DNA of 64,000 bases from Dysidea avara (taxonomy: Eukaryota > Porifera > Demospongiae > Dictyoceratida > Dysideidae), in contig NC_089280.1 of assembly GCF_963678975.1 (NCBI RefSeq), positions 834,501-898,500 on the forward strand. Reading direction: 5' to 3'. The position numbers were made by a program, and so were the translations under genes. The notes under the pieces are model-generated. The model ran no database searches and had not been told where the DNA came from. It saw only the letters and a program-made list of their open reading frames with translations. Positions 31,577-43,200 of the stretch are shown here, in pieces; the first letter of the stretch is position 1, and the number at the start of each line of letters is the position of its first letter.

Positions 31577-34500
31577 TTTACTATACATCTACAATTCTAT
31601 TCTAGCCCACGGAGGAGAATATAAATACATAAAATATTGATCTTTGCTATGATGTTTCTCTTCAATAGCCAGTATACTTCACATTGTACAAAAAAATCTG
31701 ATGGAATGAAATTTAAACAACACAGTTGTGTGGAAATAAATCACAGTGATTTCTGTCTGCTCTCTAGATAATAGGAGGTGTCAGTAAGTGACATATTGTT
31801 CCAAACAGGAAGCTGAAATCCATTTGTCAAATACAGCGGAGAATGGACTATAGCTAGGTACATCACATGGCCACCTGGAGTATTTTCTAACAATGCACCA
31901 TACTACTACTCAACCTGTGGTCCATACTTTAGTGCACAGCAATTATTCCTGATATTCAGTTTGAATAGAAAGATGGAAACAAATATGAACTAGTGCTTCA
32001 CTGTTTCTTCCATTACAAATCTGTAAACAATACGTACACTATACGGCAATATCACAAGGGAGAAGGAACTTATGCACCTATTATATTGATGTGTTTTTAG
32101 AAATATTTCTGTGCACTGGCTGCATTATTGCTTAAAGTCACCACCAGCCTAAATAGAAACCTTATAATTGTACTTTGTCAATACTTCGACCATGCTGAAA
32201 AAATAACAAGGTGATTTTTCTGTACAGGTGGTTTTGAATGCGATATTTATAAGATCTCCCAAAACTTACTTTTAGTTTATGGAAAGTAACTGATTATGAC
32301 ATTGCATTTTACTTGGCTACAAAATTGGCTGGTATGTACTTTGCACAAACAGTACACCACACCTCTTCATTAAACATGCCCAGTATGCACTCTAATAGTA
32401 ATTGCCAGATATGTACTAGTAGTTGGTTGCATGTATTGCATTATGGGTTCTGCTCCATCTGATATAAGTCTAATTTTGTTTGATGCTGCATACTATTGCA
32501 AAGCCTTTGTTGGCAACGTAACCCCTCAGGAGGACTGGATACTTTCATTCACTGAGCAAGTCTGCCATAACAGCCAGACCACTACAGTGCAGTTACTGTA
32601 TTAAAAGTGGTGTAGCTACACAGGTCTAGCACCTATCAATATTATCCCCAACTTGCCGGGAATAGTGGAGGAATGGGAAGGCGTTTAAAACCTCTCCACT
32701 CATGGGAGCAAGACTATATAGTGGTCAATAACATGGGTACAATACACTTTAGGATAACAGGCAAATTCTTACGTAGTTAGCCAGATGGCATTAAATGCCA
32801 CAATTCAAACTGGTCAAGTGTTCCAATAGTAGGGTAGAATTTCGGGCCAAAATTTCCCACAAATCCTGGCCAGCTAGTGAAATTGACTGCACACACTTAC
32901 TCACATGTGTATGACGGACAGAAAGAACAGACGAATGAGTTACTAAAGTTGCAGGCCATGACTTGCAGGAGGGGTACTCGAAATAAAAAAGAATAGATTA
33001 TTCAATTTATATCCCATGATGAAACACGTGGTGCTCTACATCATATTCTCGCTTGGCACTACTAGTTTTCTGTTCGTCTGTGGTGACCAACTAATGTACA
33101 ACAAGGTGAGTGTATACTGTTGTTAATTATTTACGAGTATATTATGACAAAATGTATTTAGAGAGTGGGAGGAGCGATGTAATGTGTTCTTTCTTGAAAT
33201 CTATAATAACAAATACAGTAAAGTTGTTTATTCCCTCTCTCTAACATGACAACTTGGTACTTTGTGTGTGTCAACCAAAACCAGGTGATCTTTAAACAAA
33301 ACTACACTACAAGTTTTGCAAGCGGCCTTGCAGGTCCATTTGTTGTGTGTGACCTTTGGTATGACAGTTTGAGCAGGTTATCACATGTGTTTAGTGCCAT
33401 GACTCTCTAGAAGTTCTAACTGGTTTTGCTTTTGCAGTATTTGAATGAAGCACTGTTCATTTCGGTGTGATGTGGAGCGAAAGTAATTCTTCGTCATGAT
33501 GTCATTGTATTTCTCCAATCCTTGTTGAGTAAACAACAGTTTGGAGCCATGTAAGTGCACGAACTCGCTCACATGGTACATCATACAATGCACATATGGT
33601 GAAATATTCTTCGATAAATATATATATCAACAAAATGGCCGACGTAGACTTTCAATTTAGTTTCAAAATCAGCAATGATTTCTGGTGTCAAGTCTTTGGC
33701 CCTTGATGAAAATAGTTGGTGCACAATGAGAAGTTCCTTCCATAGATCATGTACTTGTTCCTTGTGTGGAAGGTCAGTAAACACTTCTGAAATGTTAATA
33801 GTAGTAAAGAAATTTTGTAATTCTGGCCCAGTTAACGAACGCCATCTTAACTTACTGGACTGCTTCCCGATCCAAAACAAAACCCCTGAAATCCCTACTT
33901 GTAACATGGAGATTATCTACCACAACATGTGTCAATGGTATCTTTGGGAATAATGGACGATGGGAAACATTAAACTGTTTTGCAGCTCTGGAGGATGACA
34001 CTATTGTGATATTTTCTTCAATCAACCATGCACCAAGTGAAGGGTCAGATATTGACCAGCTCTCATCAGTAATGTGCCTGTCTAAAGCTGGACACCTGCA
34101 CCAGATGTATGTATATTCACATGATGAGCTATCAATCCCGGTTACCATTGCAAGAAACTTCCAATCCCCTCCCATGTAGTATTCGATAGAACATGCTATT
34201 CCACTGATTGTCAGTTTTGTTGCTGTCCTGACTTCTTCTATGATATCTTGTAGTGCTGGTTTCAATGAATCATAGAACTCTTGCTCTTTAATTATCGCAA
34301 TGCAGTGATTCTCTGTGACAGAATAAGCTGCTTCTCCCTCTTCTAGAATTGTAAAACCAAAGTTAACAACATTTAATCTCTTTCCTGTTCTGGTCCCATC
34401 TCCGGTTATTTTCACCCTTATCTTCTTCTTATGAACAAACTCAGCATCTGATGGACTTCTTTCAATCTACACTAAGTAAAAGGCGTAATTGTATGTTAGT

Positions 34501-37500
34501 ATTAGTTAATAATTTTGTTGTATCACGTACCAATTATGTCTATGGTAACCTTCAAAGTGGTGCACGCACCTCTGAGATAGAATGGCACCTCAATTGAGTT
34601 GTACTATAAATCCAATTTTTTTTTTGCTGGCAAAACAATTTTTGGTGTGTCATCAAATTATTCTTACATTTAATTCATGCAGGTCTTCAACACTATGACT
34701 AGCTTCATATCACCAGCTTGGGCTTTGCTAACAAAATAGCAATCGCTTTACAATGTAAACTCTTGCATACCTGCTAGGATTTTTATACAGTTATAACTAG
34801 GTGTAGACCAAGGAGCTATCTATTTGCGAGCCTTCTGCTTTCCTCTGACTGGTTACACCGTTTTAAACGTGCCATGATAAATATTTGTCATTTAACAAAT
34901 TGATGGAAATACACGTGAAATAATGAATATTTTCGATGTTTACGTGGTTTTTCTGATTTACAATTTGATTGTTCTGGGACCTAGACAATATAGACAGTGT
35001 GAATAGCAGTGTAGTGTATAAACACACCAGGTGTGTTTTCTATGTAACTATTTAACCATTGTTTTAATGACTGTTGTACACCACAGGTACTGTTTGGTGT
35101 GCGGGATGGATGTCCTAAAGGTTATTCAACTCGGCAATTATCTTCTTGAGCTTGTAGTGATGAGGCATTTTATCACACAACTGTGCCATTTCATGATAGG
35201 CACTTTCAGAGACATTGTATCTATCTTTGATGTACAGCATCATGTTAATCGTGTCCATCTCAGTGTCTTCTGCTGGAACATGTTGTGGACCAAGTAAGTT
35301 TGCAGCTGGCAAATCTAGTGTTGAGGTTTCACCAGTGCTGTCATTTCGTATGGTTAGTTTTGTTGCAGAAAACCCTTCTATGTTAAGCCAAGCAAGTGAA
35401 GAGGAACATTTTTCAGTTCGTTGGTATTTAAAGTTCACTGATGATGGTCAGAATAGTCAGTTGGCAACTTGTTTCTACCATATCCCCGTATTGGAGTAAA
35501 TCCATCTGGTCAAGTTGGTGAGAAAGGTAGCTCGCTTGTTTCTGTAGGTGTTGGTTTTTTTTCTTCTTTAGTTTATCAATCTCTTTCTGCTTTGAATGAA
35601 GGGCTTCCTGGTAAGTTAAATAATTATATGTACATATAAGGTAAATGTAGACTAAGTCAGCTTAGTTGGTTCATGGGTCTGACCAACCCACCTTTTTCAT
35701 AGATTGAAAACTTAAAAACTTTTATAAGTGGAAAATGAAGCTAAAATGCTATTAGAAGTTCTGAGCACAAGCCTTGTATTAACTACTTTTAACTTCCAAA
35801 TGTCTTGACTAAACCTGGACACCGTAGCTGCCATTTCATCAAGGCCATGCTGTCTGACTTCTTTTTGTGCTCCTTTTTTTTTGCCTTGATTTCTGTTAAT
35901 ATTATTATTTGTATGTCAACCTACCAGCACTATACTCTTGAGATTTTCACCCAAGAAACAACTAAGTGATCAAAACACATAAGTTTCAACAACCTAACTG
36001 GGAACACAAACATATGATCTGTGGCCATCAAGCAAGGTAGCCGTAGCTTAAAGTTGTGTACGTACTTGTGTACTGTTGTGAGGTAATAATTGGGACAAAA
36101 ACAAACTTATGCTTTTAGCATAACACAATGGCATCTGTGTATAATGGTCACTGCAAGTGTTGGTCTTTACTTCATTGTCCCAGATTATCGGGTGAACAAG
36201 CCACCAACTCTTCTTTATAAGTACAGTATAAGGCAATGAGAGTTGAAGTTAAATGTGCAGTCGTTCATTTGTGAATACTCGGTGAACCATTATATGCATT
36301 ATACAGGTGACCACTTAGTACAGACTACAATGCATACAATTTTTTGTATGACAAACTATTTGGAGTCTCATGGCAATGGCCGTTATAAAGAAGTGACTGC
36401 TATATTCAAGTGACCGTTGATGTTCCACTGTACCTGTCAGACCTTCATCTAGGAAATGACATAAGGAAGTGAAGTAGCCGAGGGGGCAGCAATAGTTTAA
36501 AGGTAGCTATGCACACATCTGGGGGCACACCAGCAAGAATTTCTTTAGACTACTTTACCTGAGAAAGATATACTACCTAGGAAGAATTTTCATGTTTTGG
36601 ACTCTCAGATTGCTTCTGATACATTTTGAGGTACTTTCATTTAACTAACATATTGCTTAAAATTTAGGGGAGAGTCCCTGCCCCCACCCCCTAAATAAAA
36701 GTGTATGATACTGGAGTTGAAGTGAATGTGCTTATAAAACTCCTGTTTGTTCTATGTGAGTACTACATCTTCTGCAGTCTCAAATAGGTCACTATTTGAC
36801 ATTATTCCTATACAACTTGTGTGTGAGTAACATCATTCTTATTGTACAAGGCAAGATTAAAAGACTGCCAGGCTGCACTTACTTCAGTAATCTGTGCCCT
36901 ATCTGAGTCTGTTATCGCCACTCCTTATCTAAGAAGCTTTGTTTCTCTTGTGTAGTTTTTTTACAGCTGTTGCTACTTTACCACACTGCTGATATGCTTT
37001 TTTCAGCAGACTGATTGAGAAACGGAGATTGACACCAGTTTCTTGGCTAAGTTTGGAAAGCCATTCACAAGATTTTACAGTTTCACGGAGTGGTGGAAGA
37101 CCATCGGCTTCATAAAGATTGTATAAAAGTCGGCTAATAAACAAGAGGATACTTGTTGAAGATCCATACATGATATTATGTACTAATACCGATGGTTACC
37201 ACTTGTTGTGCCATGTTTGTATTGTGTAACATGTGTACCTGTGACAGTCCAGCACAACATGTCTGTATTGTGTAACATGTGTACCTGTGATGTTGTAGTC
37301 CAGCACAACATGTCTGTATTGTGTAACATGTGTACCTGTGATATTGTAGTCCAGCACAACATGTCTGTATTGTGTAACATGTGTACCTGTGATATTGTAG
37401 TCCAGCACAACATGTCTGTATTGTGTAACATGTGTACCTGTGATGTTGTAGTCCAGCACAACACTAGTACTTGTAATGTAATCCAAGCCATATATTTACT

Positions 37501-40028
37501 TACTCCTACTAATTAACAGTATTTTTAAAATCCAAATTGACGACCGCATATCCGGCCAATTTGCAGAAGCTAGAGCTCATTGGAAGTGTCAGAGCATGAT
37601 GTACTGGAATCCAGCTGTGAATCCGCGCTATCTATCACGTGTTGGGAGATGTGACGTGTAAAAGAGGGAGTCCTAGAAATATCCATAGGCGCTCCATTGA
37701 TTTTATTTGGTGAACTTTGCACACGTTTTGACGAGCATGATTTTAGCGCTTGGTACAAGTCTTGGTGGCATTCGATTCAGGAAGAAGTGCTCTTTCTCGT
37801 GGTATCAGCAAATCTAGAATAACGTGATTGTACAGGTACAAAAATACAATTAAGTAGAATAGTGTACAGTAATTTCTGTAGAAAATAATTGACAAAAAAT
37901 GTTAATAAATCGGTTTCAGATGCTGATGCAGCATTAATTCTCTGCAAACTTCTTGGTTTGCATGTTTTAGCTAGCTACACAAACACTTGGCTACTTTCAG
38001 CCAACTGTATAAATGCCAGATTGAGCAGTCAATGTCAGATCAATAGAGCAATATACTGTAGCAGTTTAGCAAATATATTATAGATGGTCTACAGTGTGGG
38101 GTAGGAAAAATTTTGAACAGTGATTTTGTAACAGTTTGTTTGACAGGTGACTGCTCTATTAGAGTATCTGGATGCTAGAATCCAGTAACCTAGGGGAATG
38201 CCCTTAGGAAATTTTGAAAGTTAGATCCTCTGAAATTGAATCTACGGTGAATGCCTCCAGACTCCCCTAAGTTGTACACATTACGCCACGCTCTTACTCT
38301 AGGGAGGTGTTATAAAATTCTGGTTAAATTCCTGAATGTGCAGTGGCAGCCCCACCCCTTGAAAAAGTTGTTTTCTCAACCCCTGCATGCACACTCTACA
38401 CACATGATAGTTTGTAAGGAATAAATGATGTATTTCAACCATTGACAGGGGAGGGGGTATAGTATGTCAAACCTAGATAAGCAGTTTTAAAAGACACATG
38501 TTTTTATTCCACACGTTTATCTTGTAAGACAAATGGTGATGATCGTGAAGGCGTGAACAGTAGATTTGCTTTGTTTGGTCTTGATACTAACTTTGGAAAG
38601 CTAGACCTTGCAGTTATAAAGGTTTCTACATAAGAAATGTATTAGTAAATAATTGAAATAATTTACAGAAATCTGTAAAAAGTGATCTTCACACTTTTTG
38701 ATGAAAACCCAATGATGACATACAACTACATTCCTCACAAAGCTGTCATCAATCACAAATATTATGATGTTAACTTTGTGAGGTATTACCACCACACATG
38801 ATCAGGAAAGAACAATTTGATGAATCAGATAAATTCTAATTCATCAAACATCCATAGGGCTTAACAATATGTGTTTAGATTATGATTTCTTGATCTTCAT
38901 CAACAATAAATTTGTCAAAGCTACTGAAGTATGGATTCATCAACTTTTTGCTTTTCCTGTCATAGGATACAAAGTAACGGTGTTAAAATGTTTAAGAACT
39001 GGCAGATTACCTAGCACCACTTTACAACAGTGTAAATTACATCATTATTTTACTAGCAGTGTTATGAGAGAAAATGCAAATGGTGCATTACGGCATATTT
39101 ATGGATCTCATACACCACCCACACCAAGACTTGTTTTAATTGCATACTATACCATATAGCCTAGATACATCGAGGGGCAAAATTTTTATAAAATTTTGCA
39201 GATTTTCACAATCTCACATGTAATATATGGAGGTCTAAAATTTTCGCTGTTCACTCCCAAACCTCAAAACAGGAAAAATTTCCCCCTCAAAATATTGGTT
39301 TAATAAGAGCACTATGATTTATTAGGTAAACCCACTAATCACTGTTACCCTTGCATAACATGGGCTCTTTCAAACATGCATCGTCTTGGAGTTCACGTGA
39401 AGTGCAATCCAAATATCTACTGAGTTTCAGTGAACCCCACTGTTGGCAAGTTTTGTATTGTAACTATTGAGACTTACATGAAACACTATGAAGCAAGCAC
39501 AGTATGTCATGATCTACCCATTAACTCACATAGTATTAAACATTCCTAATAAGGCAGTAAACGTAAATCCAATGACGACCATTGATTTCATCTTGACCTG
39601 CAATGGTAGGTAACATTATCTGAAGCAGATCATGTGATCCTCACCATAGTCAGTCCTCTGTTGTCCTCCTTCAGTTTCTCTTCAGCCTTCTCTACAGTAT
39701 CCATGGTAATTGGTGATGGTGCAATGTCAAAATCTCACCCAATTTCTTCTTTTGTCCACTAGAACTGGCATCGACTACATCTTTCTTCTTCTCCACTACA
39801 TTTGTGGAAGGAATAAAGAAGGTCACGTGTGTCTAACATGCTTACATCTTTTGCTCTGTCTCTCAACAACTGTTTTCAGTCGTTTGTAGTTGTCTGTGCG
39901 ATACACCAACACGTAGAGGATACCTGTGGACAATGTAGCTGACATGTGACGCCATATTGATAGCCACCTTCTGATAGTAGTGCCGTACACACTGAAATGA
40001 ACACGATTAGAATAGCATCAGCAATCAT
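29466..40028 (-). CDS. TMCO1: TMCO1, ER calcium-leak / translocon membrane protein, complete, 7 exons
   Basis: TMCO1 is an Oxa1-superfamily ER membrane protein, reported as a Ca2+ load-activated channel and as part of the multipass translocon. Exons: 39968-40028, 39846-39923, 39739-39795, 39645-39691, 39530-39597, 29616-29760, 29466-29558. They join in phase to 182 residues (human about 188). In order: TM1 (ILIVFISVCTALL), YVLVYRTDNYKRLK, a Lys-rich coiled coil (LEKKKD...EKAEEKLKEDNRGL), KMKSMVVIGFTFTALLGMF (TM2), FDGKVVAKLPF, GISHRNLMGTDYTDCSFIFL, YILCTMSVRENITKLLG (TM3 region) and a short tail. Conservation with the family is strong throughout. Intron 5 is 9.8 kb, while introns 1-4 are about 44-50 nt and intron 6 is 57 nt. 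The gene is head-to-head with the TPR gene. Confidence 0.95.
29998..32010 (+). repeat. Unidentified partly duplicated region in TMCO1 intron 5
   Basis: A block at 30550-30960 (AACACCTTGTTCCAAGCAGG, CTAGGTACATCACGTGG, AGAAAGATGGGAACAAA) recurs diverged at 31780-31990 (ATTGTTCCAAACAGGAAGCT, CTAGGTACATCACATGG, AGAAAGATGGAAACAAA). Plus-strand ORFs of 63 and 110 codons (30235-30426, 30552-30884) overlap the first copy; I recognise no domain. It could be the relic of a transposon or a retro-copied gene. Confidence 0.4.
31380..31575 (+). repeat. SINE-like segment followed by (CA)n
   Basis: Words such as ACCAGGTACCCATT and CAGCTGGGTGGACTG are of a kind I recall from conserved SINE bodies in marine invertebrates and fish. 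The segment ends in a (CA)11 tract (31553-31575). Assignment is from memory only. Confidence 0.4.
33016..33105 (+). CDS. Candidate orphan first exon with signal peptide
   Basis: ATGATGAAACACG begins 30 open codons (VVLYIIFSLGTTSFLFVCG core) that end exactly at a GTGAGT donor. A positively charged start, hydrophobic core and small residues look like a secretory signal peptide. I found no convincing downstream exon on the plus strand within TMCO1 intron 5, so this may be chance, or a nested gene with unrecognised exons. Confidence 0.25.
33381..37810 (-). pseudogene. Decayed transposase-like gene of an uncharacterised metazoan repeat family
   Basis: Reading right to left, coding pieces of one protein appear in changing frames. 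N-terminal piece with SSPNKINGAPMDISRTPSF (37570-37810, frameshifted). A helical piece ending VKKLHKRNKAS (36929-37171). A Lys-rich coiled coil EALHSKQKEIDKLKKKK (about 35500-35610) running out of frame into GFTPIRGYGRNKLPTDY. A piece with NFKYQRTEKCSSSLAWLNIE (35115-35438), ended by TAG where the sequence otherwise continues. A core with VKITGDGTRTGK, EYYMGGDWKFLAMVTGID, WCRCP and IPLTHVVVDNLH (33852-34482). C-terminal pieces with LRWRSLTGPELQNFF and YHVSEFVHLHG...FTQQGLEKYNDIMTKNYFRST (33381-33907, two frames). I recall multi-copy proteins of this type from sponge, cnidarian and lancelet genomes. Conserved Asp in GDGT, Asp in GGDWKF or VVDNLH, and Glu in QGLEKYND could be a DDE triad; that is inference. 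At least five frame breaks or stops show this copy is dead. Confidence 0.6.
37207..37465. repeat. 51-bp minisatellite, about 5 units
   Basis: The unit contains TGTATTGTGTAACATGTGTA and GTAGTCCAGCACAACATGT, with the first copy shortened. It is a multiple of three, so false ORFs of 96-102 codons arise on both strands. It sits between the first two pieces of the decayed transposase-like gene, in what was probably its intron. Confidence 0.93.
37811..39529. other. 5' part of TMCO1 intron 5
   Basis: There is no supported gene. A 96-codon plus-strand ORF (38869-39159) has no recognisable domain and is flanked by AT-rich repeat-like DNA. One copy of the dispersed 20-bp motif lies at 38148-38172. Confidence 0.5.
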
Positions 40029-40201
40029 CTCGCCCTCCTCTACTATGCGCGTTCAGGTGCTTAATAATTCTAAGTGCGCTAATAATATTATTTTAACTTG
40101 CACGCTTCATTAGAAGTTGCTGTAAACTGCTGGTAGGGCGGAACATTTCAACATTATATAAGCATCGATGGATAGTAAGTTATCAGTTGTTAACAAGAGC
40201 C
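40029..40201. promoter_or_regulatory. 173-bp bidirectional promoter TMCO1 / TPR gene
   Basis: This is the spacer between the TMCO1 start (minus, 40028) and the TPR-gene start (plus, 40202). A TATATAA-like box at about 40153-40160 lies 42-49 nt before the TPR ATG. GCGC words near 40047 and 40076 are the only GC-rich parts. Shared regulation is inferred from the layout alone. Confidence 0.5.
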
Positions 40202-43200
40202 ATGGCCTCGCTCGCCCCTATGCAGTTAAACGCCACCAACACTTTGTTCAACGAACAAGTAGAAGATCCAGGATACGCCTTTTTGGAAGATACGAGGGAG
40301 GATAAACAGCGACCAGCTAACCAGAGACGTTCAGCAGATAAAGGAGTTGCAGAAGTGACGTATGCTAAAGTGGATAAGTTGCGACGGAGCAAGAAAGTTG
40401 GTGCGAGGAAACCTGCTGGTGGCAACGGGAGCGAACTTGACGCAACAAAACATAAAGTGTTGGCCACAGCTGATTCACTCATCCGTGGTGGGAATAATCA
40501 AGAGGCTATTCAACATCTTGAGGCTACCTTGAATGACACATCAGACACACAATTACAGAAACAGATATGGCGACTTTTAGGAAACTGCCACTCCTCATTG
40601 CGCAGTTACAAGAAGGCTTCAGTCGCCTATTTACATTACATTGCCATGTGCCGTGAGCTGGGAGACTTTCCTGGATTAACACGAGGATACTGCTCCTTAG
40701 GAATTAACTACATGCACTTGGGACTGTACAGTTTGGCGGGAAACTGTTTCCTTCAACACCTGGATAATTCCCGTATCTCAGCTAACAAGATGGCAATGGC
40801 TTCAGCTTACAACAACCTTGGTATACTGGTGAAGATGCTGGGTAAGAAGGGACTACAACGTGTGCAGCAAACTGGCAATATGGTTGGTATGGAGATAGTG
40901 ACATCACGACTACGCAAGGCTATCAGTTATTTCAGTGAGCACTTGTTCCTGGTGGAACAGCTTTATGACAGGTGGGTGTGGCTCTGTAATGGGTGTGGCT
41001 AATCATGTGATACACAACAGGCCCAAACAGGGTGCAGCGTTTGCTAACTTGGGTGGTTGTCATGAGATGTTAATGGAATATCCATTAGCTGTACACTACC
41101 ATTACCAGGTACCTGTCTGTCTGTCAGTGTGTACATTCCATAGTTTCCATCTGTTACAGCAACTAATAGTGACACAAGAGTTACGAGATTATCGTGGGGA
41201 GTCCAGAGCTTTGTGTAACGTTGGTAACTGTTTAAGAGCACAAGGACAACTAGAAGAAGCATACCCTTACTACCTTAAGGTTTGAGAAGTGAAATACTAG
41301 TTGATTGTAAAGAGCAGATTAGACTGTGTGGCTGTTTAGGCAGTAGATCACAGTTTTAGGTACAGTGGAACCTGTTAATCAGGACACTTGAAAATGAGGA
41401 CACCTGCATAATCTGGACACTTGGTAATGGTCCCAAAATATCCCTTAGCATGTAAACTGACCTGGAAAATCAGAGTACCTTGATAATCAGGATACCTGGT
41501 TGATCCCAAGGTATCCTAGTTTCACTGTACTTGTTCTGTGATAATTTCTACATTCTGTAGTTTCAGTGTTAGCCTCCTTGTGGGTCTATGGTGGGATAGT
41601 GTTAGTTAGGAGACACTGAGATGGTAAATATCACAGTCTAATATGGTATTGAGTGGTACATGATATAACTGATGATCCACCTTAGTGAGGAATGTGTGGT
41701 TGTTTGTTTACTACAGGATTTGGAGGTGTGTAGGATGTTGAAGAATGTATGTGGCGAGGTTGTGGCCTTACTCAACTTAGCTATAACCAGTGAAGCAATT
41801 GGTGATCTGCACAAATCCATCGAGTGGTATTCCCTGGTGAGTGTCATGTGATCCACAAGAGTGTCGTGTGATCTTACTTCTCTAGTTGCTAAGCATGAAA
41901 ATGAGGTCAGATGACATGGTGGGTCAGGTAAAGTACCTGCTTTTATTGGGGGCACTCTACTATGAGACTGGACAACTGGTGAAGGCTAAGGATTATTACA
42001 CAAGAGTATGTCTCTTTGTGTCTATTATTAGATCTTATATATATTTCCTAATAAGGTAGTGGATCTATCACAACCTCTAAATGATCGTGATCTACAAGTG
42101 AAGGCCCTTCTCATCCTGGAGGAAGTACAGAGAGCTATGAAGAGACAGAAACACTCCAATTACTACACTGTACGCAATACATTCCGACGTCTTAAGAAGA
42201 GGACAACCCAGCTCATACATGCCCATCATCACGTCTCCACAAAACGTGTCCGACAGTTAGTCAGTCATGCTAGTGCTGGCTCATTGACCAAGCTGGGGGG
42301 ATCTGGTGATACACCTATGATTCAACCACGCCTTCAGAAAGGTCGTGTTAAATTGGGTACCTGGTCTCCTGGGTTGAAGAGGTGGGTCAGTGAAGGTGGC
42401 TCTACTAGTCTTCATGGCGACATGGTGGCTCCATCACCATTGGTTATTCACAACACCATGGCAACAAGTAGCAAAGCTGCTAGCCTAGACGACATCACAT
42501 GGGACGATGAAGTCACTGCCCCCAGTACCCAGTTCAGTGTCAGGGACTCTGTTCATGGGTACCTTAATGATAATCGACAACTCTCCTATCAGCTGCAAGA
42601 TGTGCTGATGTCAGCTGCTGCCACCGATACAACTGATGAAGGACTTCACCTGCAGAGAGCCAGTAGTAGAATGAGCCTGTACTCTCGAGCGTTTGGTAGC
42701 CTTAGGCATATCCAGGAACTCCGTGTGATTGGTCAGGACATGTGTCAACCAGTTGTAGAGCTAGGGCTTGATCATGGTGGGGATGAGTGGAAGGAGTGGG
42801 CTTTGTCACCCAATGATGACAGGTAGGTATTCAGTGAACTACTCTCAGGTGACTGGTGGTCCCTCCTGGAGGAAGACTGAGTGTGGCCCCGACTAGACAT
42901 TGGGTGACCTACAGTTTGAATCCTGGGGTTGGAGGGATTTTTTCCTTACTTTGGCCCCTTTTCTGTTACACGTTATCAGTCACCAAGTCAAGTCATTAAA
43001 TCTAAGGCCTTGAAATTAGGTAATGCTAAGGCTGCAGTACGTGTCGCTGTCAGACCTTCAGTGCTGGTCACTGTAAAGTGTTAACAACAACAATATCTTA
43101 TGATCCAATGTTAAACAATGAAGCTCAGAGTAATATAAAGTATTCAGATACACATGTCATGTGTATCCCAGACCTGTTTACTAACCTTCTTAACACAAAA

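Noticed and set aside
37183-37516. Repetitive Cys- and Thr-containing ORFs on both strands
   Set aside because: Produced by the 51-bp minisatellite, whose length is a multiple of three.
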